A model generated the notes under the pieces. It was not told the DNA's origin. It searched no databases and worked only from the letters and a program-made list of their open reading frames with translations. From an uncultured Luteitalea sp. (GTDB taxonomy: Bacteria; Acidobacteriota; Vicinamibacteria; Vicinamibacterales; Vicinamibacteraceae), in NCBI GenBank assembly GCA_934541105.1, contig CAKTDA010000001.1:620001-684000 (forward strand): DNA of 64,000 nucleotides, given 5' to 3'. Positions 42,392 to 51,421 of the stretch are shown piece by piece. Each line of letters starts with the position of its first letter. Position 1 is the stretch's first letter. The position numbers and the translations under genes are program-made.

Positions 42392-43809
42392 CGATGTCCA
42401 CCCTCGCTCCATCACCCGTACCGACGCCAGACGACGTGCTCGCGCGTGCGCGCGAGTTGCGCCGGCAGTTGAGCAACGGCTTCCGCGAGGAGGCCGTGAA
42501 GTCGCTCTACGCCGAGGCCGAGCGCGTGGCACAGCGCGCCGTGACGCGCAGCGGCGATCCCCACGGCACCGACATCGACCAGCGCATCGACCGGCTCGTG
42601 ACCTCGCCCTGGCTCGGGCTGCCGATCATGCTGGTGCTGCTCGCCACCGTCTTCTGGCTGACGATTGCCGGCGCGAACGTCCCCTCCGCGATGCTGGCCT
42701 CGGCGCTGTTCTGGGTCGAGGATCAGGCGGTCGCGCTGTTCGACGCCGCCGGCGTGCCGTGGTGGATCACCGGATTCGTCTGGCACGGCGTCTACCGCGG
42801 GCTCGCCTGGGTCGTCAGCGTGATGCTGCCGCCGATGGCGATCTTCTTCCCGCTGTTCACGATCTTCGAGGACCTCGGGTACCTGCCGCGCGTCGCCTTC
42901 AACCTCGACTTCCTCTTCCGGCGCGCCGGTGCGCACGGCAAGCAGGCCCTGACCATGGCGATGGGGTTCGGCTGCAACGCGGCCGGCGTGATCGCCACGC
43001 GAATCATCGACTCCCCGCGCGAGCGGCTCGTCGCGATCCTCACGAACAACTTCGTCCCCTGCAACGGCCGCTACCCCACGCTGATCATGCTCGGCACGAT
43101 CTTCGTCGGCGCGTCGTTCGCCCCGGCCTTCGCCTCGGTGGCGGCCGCCGGCGCCGTTGTCGGCGTCGTCGTGCTCGGCATCGGGTTCACGCTGCTGATG
43201 TCCTGGCTGCTGTCGCGCACGATCCTGCGCGGCGAGGCGTCGGCGTTCACGCTGGAACTGCCGCCCTACCGGCGGCCGAGCGTCGGGCGCATCGTCTACA
43301 CGTCGCTGATCGATCGGACGCTGTTCGTGCTGTGGCGGGCGATCTGGACGGCCGCCCCGGCCGGCGCGGTGATCTGGCTGATGGCCAACATCCACTGGGG
43401 CGACAGGTCGCTCGTCACGCTGACCGCCGGCTGGCTCGATCCGCTGGGCCGGGCCATCGGGCTCGACGGCGTCATCCTGCTCGCGTACGTGATCGCGATT
43501 CCGGCAAACGAGATCGTCGTGCCGACGCTGGTCATGGCCTACATGGGCACGGGCATGATGACCGAGATGGAAGGTCTCGGCGACCTGCGCCGCCTGCTTG
43601 TCGACACGCAGGGATGGACGATGCTGACGGCCGTGAACCTGATGCTCTTCTCGCTGCTGCACAACCCGTGCGCGACGACGATCATCACGATCTACAAGGA
43701 GACGCTCAGCGCGAAGTGGGCGACGGTCGGCGCGCTGCTGCCGCTCGGCACGGCTTTCCTCGTGTGCTTCCTCACGGCGACGATCGCGCGCCTGTTCTGG
43801 CAGGTCTGA
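42388..43809 (+). CDS. feoB: FeoB membrane permease domain as a separate protein
   Basis: 473 aa, inner membrane. About 70 soluble residues (FREEAVKSLYAEAERVAQRA) equal the linker after the FeoB GTPase, then eight or more membrane helices with the Gate motifs: FPLFTIFEDLGYLPRVAFNL, MAMGFGCNAAGVIATR and NNFVPCNGRYPTLIMLG, the Cys residues being the proposed Fe2+ path; later TAVNLMLFSLLHNPCATTII. Start overlaps the GTPase gene by 4 bp (a second ATG follows at 42394). Together they make one complete FeoB in two chains. Confidence 0.92.
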   Translation: MTMSTLAPSPVPTPDDVLARARELRRQLSNGFREEAVKSLYAEAERVAQRAVTRSGDPHGTDIDQRIDRLVTSPWLGLPIMLVLLATVFWLTIAGANVPSAMLASALFWVEDQAVALFDAAGVPWWITGFVWHGVYRGLAWVVSVMLPPMAIFFPLFTIFEDLGYLPRVAFNLDFLFRRAGAHGKQALTMAMGFGCNAAGVIATRIIDSPRERLVAILTNNFVPCNGRYPTLIMLGTIFVGASFAPAFASVAAAGAVVGVVVLGIGFTLLMSWLLSRTILRGEASAFTLELPPYRRPSVGRIVYTSLIDRTLFVLWRAIWTAAPAGAVIWLMANIHWGDRSLVTLTAGWLDPLGRAIGLDGVILLAYVIAIPANEIVVPTLVMAYMGTGMMTEMEGLGDLRRLLVDTQGWTMLTAVNLMLFSLLHNPCATTIITIYKETLSAKWATVGALLPLGTAFLVCFLTATIARLFWQV

Positions 43810-43850
43810 CGCACGCACCCGGCGGGCGCGGCATGGCGCACGCCACGACG

Positions 43851-44675
43851 CTACCGCCAGCCGTGCACGAACACGCGCGACGGATCGTCCTCGGGCATCA
43901 GCAGGAGTTCGTCGCCGGCGACGGCCATCCCTTCATGGGTGAGGACGACGCCGCGGTCGGTCGTGCCGACGACAATCCGCTCCTTCAGGTCCAGCGAAGG
44001 CCACTCGAGGCGATCGAGGACGCCCGTGTCGCCGAGCAGGCCACCCGCGAGCAGGCCATCGGGCATCCAGTGGAGGTCCTGGTACCGCGCGGCGCCATCG
44101 TGCGGCACCATCGCGGCCTGCCTCCCCTCGAACGTCCATTCGTAGAATGTGCGTGCGTCCCAGTTGCAGCCGATGAGGGCGCCCGGCGTCGCTGCCACCG
44201 CGCCGATGTGATCCGACACCGCGAACGTCGATCGCACGGCGAGCGTTGTCGCGTCGCGCGCCTGCACGACGGTCGTCGAGGCCCGCGAGTACTCGGCGAC
44301 CGGAAGCCAGAGGGTCTCGCCGAGCCGCCCGAGGCCCCCCGGGTGACAGCGTGCGCCGTCCTGCACCTCCACCCGCCGCAGGAGCATGCCATCGGACGCG
44401 CGGAAGGCCGCCAGGAGCCCCTGTTTCTCCGCACGGAGCACCGATGTCACGAACCACGTCGCGCCGTCGGCGCTCGCGGTGATTCCCTGGGGGTGATCCA
44501 GCGTCGCGTGCAGGGGCACCGTCCGCCGGCGTGCGCCGAGGCTGGCCGACCGTACCGCGGCCTGTCCTGCCCGCGCCTGCCGCGAGCCCAGCAGGAGCGG
44601 GCCGATCGCGCCGATTCCGGCCAGAAACGCGCGGCGTGAGTGGACCGAGGCAGGGGCGACAGCGGGTTCCGGCAT
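43851..44675 (-). CDS. Tat-exported protein, beta-propeller-like (possibly DUF6454)
   Basis: 274 aa with a Tat signal (HSRRAFLAGIGAIGPLLLG). The mature part repeats short strands as in a propeller: DHPQGITASADGATWFVTSV, GARCHPGGLGRLGETLWLPV, GLLAGGLLGDTGVLDRLEWP, VVLTHEGMAVAGDELLLMPE. It may fall in DUF6454, but that is a recollection, not a search. No catalytic motif is obvious. GGAG precedes the ATG at 44675. Converges on the FeoB permease gene with 41 bp between stops. Confidence 0.72.
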   Translation of the reverse strand: MPEPAVAPASVHSRRAFLAGIGAIGPLLLGSRQARAGQAAVRSASLGARRRTVPLHATLDHPQGITASADGATWFVTSVLRAEKQGLLAAFRASDGMLLRRVEVQDGARCHPGGLGRLGETLWLPVAEYSRASTTVVQARDATTLAVRSTFAVSDHIGAVAATPGALIGCNWDARTFYEWTFEGRQAAMVPHDGAARYQDLHWMPDGLLAGGLLGDTGVLDRLEWPSLDLKERIVVGTTDRGVVLTHEGMAVAGDELLLMPEDDPSRVFVHGWR

Positions 44676-44829
44676 GCCGGGATTTCACTCCGCGACGCCG
44701 CCCGTGTGCAAGTCGGCAGGAAGCCTTGCGGAAGGTCGTCCCGGATGTCAGACTCGGACGACGTTGTCTGCCATCGCCTCGTCCCACCGGCCACGCTCGG
44801 GACGCGCGTCGCGCCAGCCCGAGTATCCG

Positions 44830-45414
44830 GTGCCCTTCCGGTACCAGTTCAGCGAGGCCGACTGCGTGCCCACCACGTTCCTGAACGGCATTGCCCGCCT
44901 GTTCGGGCGCGGCGAGATTCCGCCGCTCGTCATCCAGCGTGTCTACACGTACACGCTCAATGGCGTCAGCCGCAGCAACACGCTCGGCGACGGCACCGAC
45001 GAGTGGGGCATCCGCGTCACGTCCGAATGGCTCGGTGCCTACAAGGAACGCAACTTCGCGATGCGCACCGAGTACCTGCGCGGCACCGAGGTGCACGTGC
45101 GGCGCGGCAACCAGCTGGTGGGGTGCCTCAACACCGGCGGCGTCGCGCTCTGCAACCTGCACATCGGCGGCGGCGTGTGGCACTACGTGATGGCCATCAA
45201 GGCCGATCCGGAGGGCCTGTCGTTCTTCGACCCGTACTTCCAGCGCACGCTGAAGGGCCTCAACGGGTCGGCGCAGCGGCTGCGTGACGATGCCGACGGC
45301 GCCAACCTCTGGGTCGCGCGCGACTGGCTCGACACGTACAGCAACCGCAAGCGGTACTGCTTCGGGACGATCCGCAACCGCGAGGCCGTCCTGCTCTGGC
45401 GCCGCAAGCGGTAA
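44830..45414 (+). CDS. C39-like/papain-fold cysteine peptidase, putative
   Basis: 194 aa from a GTG at 44830; the true start is uncertain because the frame is open upstream to 44674 and no ribosome site stands out. Probable catalytic triad: Cys12 in SEADCVPTTFLNGIARLF, His118 in GGGVWHYVMAIKADPEG, Asp134 in SFFDPYF. Order and spacing fit the C39-like papain fold. No signal peptide in this version. Substrate unknown; a peptidoglycan or peptide amide bond is possible. Confidence 0.6.
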   Translation: MPFRYQFSEADCVPTTFLNGIARLFGRGEIPPLVIQRVYTYTLNGVSRSNTLGDGTDEWGIRVTSEWLGAYKERNFAMRTEYLRGTEVHVRRGNQLVGCLNTGGVALCNLHIGGGVWHYVMAIKADPEGLSFFDPYFQRTLKGLNGSAQRLRDDADGANLWVARDWLDTYSNRKRYCFGTIRNREAVLLWRRKR

Positions 45415-45508
45415 GCACAGACTGACGCACGGGAGCTCCGCGCTCGCGGGCCGGCGCCAGGCCGGCAGGACGCGCGAGGCCGACGCGGCGCCCCGCCCCC
45501 ACCGACTC

Positions 45509-46195
45509 ATGACCGATTCACGGACCGATCTGGCCAGGATGGTCGGCGCGTACGACCGCCGCGGGCGGCGCTGGTACCGGCTCCTCGCGCCTCCCCTGCC
45601 GCTCGTCGCCAACCCGCGCGAGCGCCGGCTGCCGCCACCGGGTGCCGGCCAGCGCGGCCTCATGCTGGGCGGCGCCGGACAGGCCGCGCCGGCGCAGTAC
45701 GTCAACGTGGACATCGCGGCCGTGCCCGGCGTGCACGTCGTGGCCGATGGCGCCCGCCTGCCGTTCCCGGACGAAGCCTTCGACCTGATCGAGTGCGACG
45801 CGGTGCTCGAGCACGTCAGGCGCCCGCCCGACGTGGTGTCCGAACTGCAGCGCGTGCTGCGCCCCGGCGGCCTCCTCCACGTCGTCGTTCCCTTCAACCA
45901 CCCGTTCCATGCGTACCCGAACGATTACCATCGCTGGACGTCGGTGGCGCTGCAGGAGGCGCTGGCACCGTTGACGATCGTCGATGCCGGCGTCCGGACA
46001 GGGCCGGCCGCGACCTGGCTGCTCTACACGATCCAGTTCGTGAAGCTCCTCGTGCCCGGACCGCCGGGCAAGGCCGCCGGCGCCCTTGCGTGCTGGGTCT
46101 TGTGGCCGCTCCGCTATCTCGATTACCTCTTCTACGGGACGACGCGCGCACACGTCCTCGCCAACAGCATCTACGTGCTGGCACGCCGCGACTGA
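45509..46195 (+). CDS. SAM-dependent methyltransferase, class I
   Basis: 228 aa. The methyltransferase core is clear from VVADGARLPFPDEAFDLIEC, DAVLEHVRRPPDVVSELQRV and LRPGGLLHVVVPFNHPFHAY; the usual Gly-rich motif I is degraded to MLGGAGQAAPAQYVNVDI. The C-terminus has a hydrophobic segment (AGALACWVLWPLRYLDYLFY) that may dock it to the membrane. Such Methyltransf_11 proteins often modify glycolipids or quinones. Followed 27 bp later by a transporter gene on the same strand. Confidence 0.82.
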   Translation: MTDSRTDLARMVGAYDRRGRRWYRLLAPPLPLVANPRERRLPPPGAGQRGLMLGGAGQAAPAQYVNVDIAAVPGVHVVADGARLPFPDEAFDLIECDAVLEHVRRPPDVVSELQRVLRPGGLLHVVVPFNHPFHAYPNDYHRWTSVALQEALAPLTIVDAGVRTGPAATWLLYTIQFVKLLVPGPPGKAAGALACWVLWPLRYLDYLFYGTTRAHVLANSIYVLARRD

Positions 46196-46222
46196 CGCAG
46201 GTCGGGTACGCTGTCGGGGCCG

Positions 46223-47533
46223 ATGTCGTCGCCCTCCGCCACCAGTACCTCACCATCGCGGCTTGCCGTCATGACCGGCGTTGCGCCGGACGAACGGGCG
46301 GCACTCGCCTGGAGCTTCGTCTACTTCTTCTCGCTGCTGTGCGCCTACGGGTTGCTGCGGCCGCTGCGCGAGGAGATGGGCGTGCGTCACGGCGTCGAGC
46401 GGCTGCAGTGGCTCTTCACGGGCACGTTCCTCTGCATGCTGCTCGCGCAGCCGGTGTATGGCGCGCTCGTCTCGCGGTTCGAGCGGCGGGTGTTCCTGCC
46501 GGCGGTCTACGGGTTCTTCGTGGCCTGTCTCGTCACGTTCTACCTGGTGTTCCGCGCGGGCGTCGGCATGGCCGTCGCGGTGCCGGCGTTCTTCATCTGG
46601 GTCAGCGTCTTCAACCTGTTCGTCGTGTCGGTGTTCTGGAGCTTCATGTCCGACATCTTCACGCACGAGCAGGCGCGGCGGCTCTACGGCATCATCGCCG
46701 CGGGCGGGACCTGCGGCGCGCTCGCGGGCCCGCTGTTCACGGCGCTGCTCGTCGAGCGAACGGGCGTGCCGCAACTGATGCTCATCTCGGCGCTGCTGCT
46801 CGGCGTGGCGCTCCTCGCCATCGTGCGGCTGCTGCCCTGGGCCACCGAGCATCGCGGTGCGGACCGTGCCATCGGCGGCACCGTGCTCGCCGGCGCGCGG
46901 CTCGTGTTCGCGTCGCCGTTCCTGCGGTTGATCGCGGGCCTGCTGCTGCTCTACGTCACCGTCAACACGATCCTCTACTACCAGCAGGCGGCAGTCGTGG
47001 CGGCGTCGTTCGACGACCCCGCGGCGCGCGCGGCGTACTTCGCGCGCATCGACTTCGCCGTCAACGCGCTCACCGTGATCACCCAGTTGGCCGTCACGCG
47101 CGTCCTGTTGACCCGGTTCGGCGTCACGCCGCTGCTGATGCTCTCGCCGCTGCTCGTCGCGGCCGGTTTCGCGTGGCTCGCGGCGTCGCCGACGCCGCTG
47201 CTGCTTGCCGCGATCCAGGTCGTGCACCGCGCCGGCAACTTCGCGCTCATCGCCCCGGCCCGTGAAAGCCTGTTCACGCGCGTGGACCGCGAGAGTCGCT
47301 ACAAGGCCAAGGCCTTCATCGACACGGCCATCTACCGCGGCGGCGATCTCGTGAACGGCTGGCTGATGGCGGCTGTCGTCGCGGCGGCGATGCCGCTCGG
47401 GCAGGTTGCGCTGATCGGCCTTGCGGTCGCCCTTCTCTGGTCTGCCGTCGGCTGGCGCGTGGGCCGGACGCACGACCGGCACCTCGCCACCCAGGCGGCC
47501 GGCGCGGCCGCGGCATCGTCGCCCGCACCCTGA
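46223..47533 (+). CDS. MFS-type transporter, NTP/NDP exchange (NTT)-like
   Basis: 436 aa with about 12 hydrophobic helices. Resembles the bacterial relatives of ADP/ATP translocases: WSFVYFFSLLCAYGLLRPLR, EEMGVRHGVERLQWLFTGTF, FNLFVVSVFWSFMSDIFTHE, RLYGIIAAGGTCGALAGP and RYKAKAFIDTAIYRGGDLVN. The last motif is a hallmark of that branch. Real nucleotide exchange is unlikely in a free-living bacterium, so the substrate is unknown. A TACGCT hexamer ends 10 nt before the ATG. Confidence 0.83.
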   Translation: MSSPSATSTSPSRLAVMTGVAPDERAALAWSFVYFFSLLCAYGLLRPLREEMGVRHGVERLQWLFTGTFLCMLLAQPVYGALVSRFERRVFLPAVYGFFVACLVTFYLVFRAGVGMAVAVPAFFIWVSVFNLFVVSVFWSFMSDIFTHEQARRLYGIIAAGGTCGALAGPLFTALLVERTGVPQLMLISALLLGVALLAIVRLLPWATEHRGADRAIGGTVLAGARLVFASPFLRLIAGLLLLYVTVNTILYYQQAAVVAASFDDPAARAAYFARIDFAVNALTVITQLAVTRVLLTRFGVTPLLMLSPLLVAAGFAWLAASPTPLLLAAIQVVHRAGNFALIAPARESLFTRVDRESRYKAKAFIDTAIYRGGDLVNGWLMAAVVAAAMPLGQVALIGLAVALLWSAVGWRVGRTHDRHLATQAAGAAAASSPAP

Positions 47534-47650
47534 GCGCACCGGTTCGTCACGGAGGACTCGCGCCGCGAGGCCGGATGCCGCCGAATCCGCCTCGGGCGCC
47601 CTAAGATGAGTCCGCTGGCGGATCCGATCGCCAGCGTCGAATCCGACATC

Positions 47651-47680
47651 GCGCCTCGGGCGAGTGCCCGGCGCCTACGA
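47651..47680 (+). repeat. REP-like stem with GCCTACGA tail, degenerate copy
   Basis: GCGCC, TC bulge, GGGC, GAGT loop, GCCCGGCGC, then CTACGA. The stem pairs except for the two-base bulge, and the tail matches REP-like copy 1. Lies 8-37 bp before the epimerase ATG at 47688, so it may also affect translation. Confidence 0.45.
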
Positions 47681-47687
47681 GAGCCAC

Positions 47688-48779
47688 ATGACGATCACAC
47701 GACGCTCGTTCATCGGCACGGGTCTCGCGGCTGCGGCAGCGGCTGCCGCGTCGTCACGCGCCACGGCCCTCGCGCCACGGACGATCCTGATCATCGGCGG
47801 CACGGGCTTCCTCGGCCCGCATACCGTGCGCCGGCTGCAGGAGCGCGGACACACCGTGACGCTGTTCAACCGCGGGCGCACGAACCCGCAGTTGTTCCCC
47901 GACATCGAGAAGCTGCGCGGCGACCGCAAGACGGACCTGAAGGCGCTCGAGGGCCGCTCGTGGGACGCCGTGCTCGACACGTCCGCCTACCTGCCAGCCG
48001 ACGTGACCCGCAGCGCATCGCTGCTCGCGCCGCGTGTCGGGCACTACGTGATCATCTCCAGCATCTCGGCTTACAAGGCCATCGACACGCCGGGCATGGA
48101 CGAAGGCGCACCGCTGGCGGTGCTGTCCGATCCCACCGTGCAGGAGATCACCGGCGAGACGTACGGCGGCCTGAAGGCGCTGTGCGAGCAGGCCGCGGAG
48201 AAGGCAATGCCCGGCCGGACCACCGTGATCCGGCCCGGCCTGATCGTCGGGCCCGGGGATTCGAGCGATCGGTTCACCTACTGGCCGGTCCGCGTGGCCA
48301 GGGGCGGTGCGGTGCTCGCCCCCAACGCGCCCGGAGACTTCGTGCAGTTGATCGACGTCCGCGACCTTGCCGATTTCGTGGCACTCACGCTCGAGGACCG
48401 CATCATCGGCACGTACAACGCCGACGCGCCCCAGGCAAGCCTCACGATGGGCCGGCTGCTCGACACGTGCAGGCAGGTCTCGAAGTCCGATGCCACGTTC
48501 GTGTGGGTGCCCACCGCGTTCCTGCAGGAACAGAAGGTACGCCCCTGGTCCGACATGCCGGTGTGGCTGCCGGCGTCGGGCGACGAGGCGGGCGTCGGGC
48601 AGATCAGCGTGAAGGCCGCCATGGCCAGGGGCCTGACACACAGGCCGCTCGCGGATACGGTCCGCGACACGCTCGCGTTCGCCGCCGCGTGGCCGCCCGA
48701 GCGCAAGGCGAAACTGCGCGCAGGCATCGCCCCGGACCGCGAGCAGGCCGTGCTGGCCGCCTGGAAGGCACGGCAGTAG
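47688..48779 (+). CDS. Tat-exported NAD-dependent epimerase/dehydratase family protein
   Basis: 363 aa. Tat signal TITRRSFIGTGLAAAAAAAA, then an extended-SDR fold: TILIIGGTGFLGPHTVRRLQ (GxxGxxG), VTLFNRGRTNPQLFPDIEKL, VLDTSAYLPADVTRSASLLA, HYVIISSISAY, ETYGGLKALCEQAAEKAMPG (YGGLK in place of the YxxxK of active epimerases), RPGLIVGPGDSSDRFTYWPV. Tat export of a cofactor-bound Rossmann protein makes sense because the cofactor loads in the cytosol. Similar proteins are called isoflavone-reductase-like or mRNA-binding by automated tools; the substrate is unknown. Confidence 0.87.
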   Translation: MTITRRSFIGTGLAAAAAAAASSRATALAPRTILIIGGTGFLGPHTVRRLQERGHTVTLFNRGRTNPQLFPDIEKLRGDRKTDLKALEGRSWDAVLDTSAYLPADVTRSASLLAPRVGHYVIISSISAYKAIDTPGMDEGAPLAVLSDPTVQEITGETYGGLKALCEQAAEKAMPGRTTVIRPGLIVGPGDSSDRFTYWPVRVARGGAVLAPNAPGDFVQLIDVRDLADFVALTLEDRIIGTYNADAPQASLTMGRLLDTCRQVSKSDATFVWVPTAFLQEQKVRPWSDMPVWLPASGDEAGVGQISVKAAMARGLTHRPLADTVRDTLAFAAAWPPERKAKLRAGIAPDREQAVLAAWKARQ

Positions 48780-48797
48780 CGCCCGTCCGACTCGCGT

Positions 48798-49556
48798 TCA
48801 GTGCGTCGTCTCTGTGCCGCCTGTCAGGATCAGCGCACCTTGCGTGGTGACGACGATCGTGTGCTCGGCATGCGCCGTCCAGCCGCCGTCGCGCGTGGCA
48901 ATCGTCCAGCGATCGGGCCCGACACGCACCGCACCCGACCGCTCGGCGATGATCGGCTCGATGGCCAGCACGAGGCCGTCGGTCAGCAGGGGTGACGCAC
49001 CGCCGGGATCGAAGTTCGGCACCTCGGGCGGTTCGTGAATCGTCCGCCCCACGCCGTGCCCGGTGAGGTCGCGGATCACCGAGAAGCCGTGGCGCCGCAC
49101 GTGGCGCTCGATGATGCCGCCGAGCGCGTGCACCGGCACGCCAGGCCGCACTTCCGCCAGCGCCGCGTCGAGCGCACCGCCGACGCATCGGGCCAGCCGC
49201 CGTCCCCGCGACGAGGACGGTTCGACCGGCACGGTGATGGCGCCGTCGGCCACGAAGCCGTCAACGATCGGCGTGACGTCGATCTTGACGACGTCCCCGG
49301 CGCGAAGCGGCGCGCGCGTCGGCAGGCCGTGCACCACCGCGTCGTTGACGCTGATGAACGCCGCGCACGGCGCGCCGTACACCACGACCGGCGCCGCCTG
49401 CGCGCCCTCTGCGTGAAGGACCTCCCGCCCCACGGCCTCGATGTCGGCGGGCGTCGCGCCCGGAATCACTACCTCTCGCATCGCCGCCAGGGCCATGGCG
49501 ACCACACGGCCCGCGCGCCGCATGCCCTCGAGTTCAGCCGTCGTCGTGATCGACAT
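48798..49556 (-). CDS. map: Methionine aminopeptidase, type I
   Basis: 252-aa pita-bread metalloprotease that removes the initiator Met. Motifs: GMRRAGRVVAMALAAM, AAFISVNDAVVHGLP (His), GDVVKIDVTPIVDGFVADGA (two metal Asp), LTGHGVGRTIHEPPEVPNF (metal His), LAIEPI (Glu) and WTAHAEHTIVVT (Glu). All five metal ligands are present. The ATG at 49556 gives MSITTTAELEGMRRAG, the usual start. The gene is isolated from ribosomal genes, so it may be a second copy. Confidence 0.93.
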   Translation of the reverse strand: MSITTTAELEGMRRAGRVVAMALAAMREVVIPGATPADIEAVGREVLHAEGAQAAPVVVYGAPCAAFISVNDAVVHGLPTRAPLRAGDVVKIDVTPIVDGFVADGAITVPVEPSSSRGRRLARCVGGALDAALAEVRPGVPVHALGGIIERHVRRHGFSVIRDLTGHGVGRTIHEPPEVPNFDPGGASPLLTDGLVLAIEPIIAERSGAVRVGPDRWTIATRDGGWTAHAEHTIVVTTQGALILTGGTETTH

Positions 49557-49721
49557 GCCGTTCACGATACATGACGCCGGGACGGCCGGGCGTCCCGCAT
49601 CACGCGGCTTGCGCGGGATCCGTCCCGCATTGCCAGCACCCGCGTCCGCACGGTGCGCCGCATTTCTGATACCGTGGCGGCGCCTGCGACGGGCAGGCAC
49701 ACACAGCGGGGTGAGCGCAAC

Positions 49722-50630
49722 GTGCACGGTGTGTATTCGGTACTGGCGACGCCGTTCCGTCAGGGCGGCGACGTGGACGTCGAGAGCCTGCGGCGGTACG
49801 TCGAGCACTTCGTCGGCGCAGGCGTCAGCGGGTTCACGGCGCTTGGCGTGCTCGGCGAGACCGCACGGCTCACCGAACGTGAGCGGGCGCTAGTGCTCGA
49901 CACGGTGCTGACGCAGGTGGCCGGACGCGTCCCGGTCGTCGCCGGCACCACGACGGATGGTCTGCACACCTGTCGTGACGCGAGCCGGGCCGCGCAAGCC
50001 GCGGGGGCAGCCGCCGTGATGGTCAGCCCGCCGCGCGCGCCGAAGCTCAACTCGGCGGCCGTGCGCGCGCACTTTGCCGCCCTTGCCGACGCACTGACGA
50101 TTCCCATCGTCATCCAGGACTTCCCGCCGGTGTCGGGCTTCTCGATGGAGGCGCCGCTGCTGGCGCAGATTGCGCGTGAGGTCCCGACAGCCCGCACCAT
50201 CAAGCTCGAGGACGCGCCGACGCCGCTCAAGACGGCGCGGGTGCTCGAGGCCGTGGGCGACGTGCCGCTGACGATCTTCGGCGGGCTCGGCGGCGTCTAC
50301 CTGCTCGAGGAACTGATGGCCGGGTCGGCCGGCGCGATGACCGGCTTTGCCTATCCCGAGGTGCTCGTCGCGATCGTCAACCGCTGGCGCGCAGGGGATC
50401 GGGATGGCGCGGCCGACCTGTTCTACCGCGCGGTGCCGCTCATGCGGCTCGAGTTCCAGGAAGGAATTGGCGTGGCCGTGCGCAAGGCCGTGCTGCAGCG
50501 GCGCGGGTTGATTGCCGACGCGTCAACTCGCGCGCCAGGTGCCACGCTCGACGCCGGCACGCAGGCCGCACTCGACCGGCTCCTTGCGTGGACGTCGGGA
50601 CAGGAAGGGCTCACATGGATCTCGGACTGA
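49722..50630 (+). CDS. DHDPS/NAL-family lyase
   Basis: 302-aa TIM barrel. The Schiff-base Lys is Lys161 in ARTIKLEDAPT. The substrate loop reads LGVLGETARL in place of GTTGE, and the position of the DapA Tyr133 is Asp133 (IQDFPPVSGF), so it is not dihydrodipicolinate synthase; an aldolase for a 2-keto-3-deoxy sugar acid or a hydroxyproline-type substrate is more likely. GTG start at 49722 with GGGGTGAG just upstream. First gene of a five-gene run with SDR, PRODH, lactonase and Gfo/Idh; it overlaps the SDR by 16 bp. Confidence 0.87.
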   Translation: MHGVYSVLATPFRQGGDVDVESLRRYVEHFVGAGVSGFTALGVLGETARLTERERALVLDTVLTQVAGRVPVVAGTTTDGLHTCRDASRAAQAAGAAAVMVSPPRAPKLNSAAVRAHFAALADALTIPIVIQDFPPVSGFSMEAPLLAQIAREVPTARTIKLEDAPTPLKTARVLEAVGDVPLTIFGGLGGVYLLEELMAGSAGAMTGFAYPEVLVAIVNRWRAGDRDGAADLFYRAVPLMRLEFQEGIGVAVRKAVLQRRGLIADASTRAPGATLDAGTQAALDRLLAWTSGQEGLTWISD

Positions 50631-51409
50631 AGGACAAGGTGGCGATGGTCGGCGGGGCGAGCCGTGGGCTCGGGCTCGCGGTCGCGCGGGCGCTCGCGGC
50701 CGAAGGTGCGCAGGTGTCGATGGCCTCGCGGAACGGGCAGCGGATTGCCACCGCCGCCGACGACCTGCGCGCGCAGGTGCCCGGCGCCCAGGTGCTGGCG
50801 GTGCCGGCCGACCTCAGGACCGCCGGCGAGATCACCGCCTGGCACGAGGCCACGCTGGAGCGTTTCGGCGGCGTGGACCTGCTCTTCGTGAACACGGGCG
50901 GCCCACCCCCCGGCCAGGCGCTGTCGTTCGACGACAAGGCCTGGCAGGACGCCGTCGACCTGCTGCTGCTCAGCGCCATCCGCATGGTGCGACTGGCAGC
51001 CCCGGTCATGGCACGACGAGGTGGCGGGTCCATCCTGATGACGACCTCGTCGGCGGTGAAGGAGCCGATCGGCAACCTCGCGCTGTCAAATGTCGTGCGC
51101 GCGAGCGTTGCCGCGCTCGTCAAGACCCTCGCCAACGAGTTGGCGCCCCAGCGCATCCGCGTCAACAACCTCGTGCCCGGCCGCATCGACACCGATCGGG
51201 TCCGCGAGCTCGACGAAGGGCGCGCCCAGGCCACGGGCATCCCGCTCGAGGAACAGCGGCGGCGCATGGAAGCGACGATCCCTCTCGGGCGCTACGGGGC
51301 GACCGACGAGTTCGGCGCCGCGGCCGCCTTCCTGCTGTCGGATGCCTCGTCCTACACCACCGGTGCGCTCGTCCAGGTCGACGGCGGCATGACCAGGGGC
51401 GTCTGGTAA
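50615..51409 (+). CDS. SDR-family oxidoreductase with non-canonical active site
   Basis: 264 aa. Rossmann SDR with LKDKVAMVGGASRGLGLAVA, VNTGGPPPGQ in place of NNAG, and QVDGG at the end. After the catalytic Ser (TTSSAVKEPIGN) the usual Y-x-x-x-K is replaced by LALSNVVRASVAAL, matching an SDR subgroup known to lack the standard tetrad. GGAAGG precedes the ATG at 50615. Overlap with the lyase gene suggests both act on one substrate, perhaps a sugar acid; reaction unproven. Confidence 0.88.
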   Translation: MDLGLKDKVAMVGGASRGLGLAVARALAAEGAQVSMASRNGQRIATAADDLRAQVPGAQVLAVPADLRTAGEITAWHEATLERFGGVDLLFVNTGGPPPGQALSFDDKAWQDAVDLLLLSAIRMVRLAAPVMARRGGGSILMTTSSAVKEPIGNLALSNVVRASVAALVKTLANELAPQRIRVNNLVPGRIDTDRVRELDEGRAQATGIPLEEQRRRMEATIPLGRYGATDEFGAAAAFLLSDASSYTTGALVQVDGGMTRGVW

Positions 51410-51421
51410 GGCACTGGTGAC

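Noticed and set aside
48798..49556. Xaa-Pro aminopeptidase
   Set aside because: Length, start motif and the GHGVG/HAEHT pattern are those of type I methionine aminopeptidase.
49722..50630. Calling the lyase dapA
   Set aside because: Asp replaces the catalytic Tyr133 and the GTTGE loop is GVLGE; the gene is among catabolic genes.
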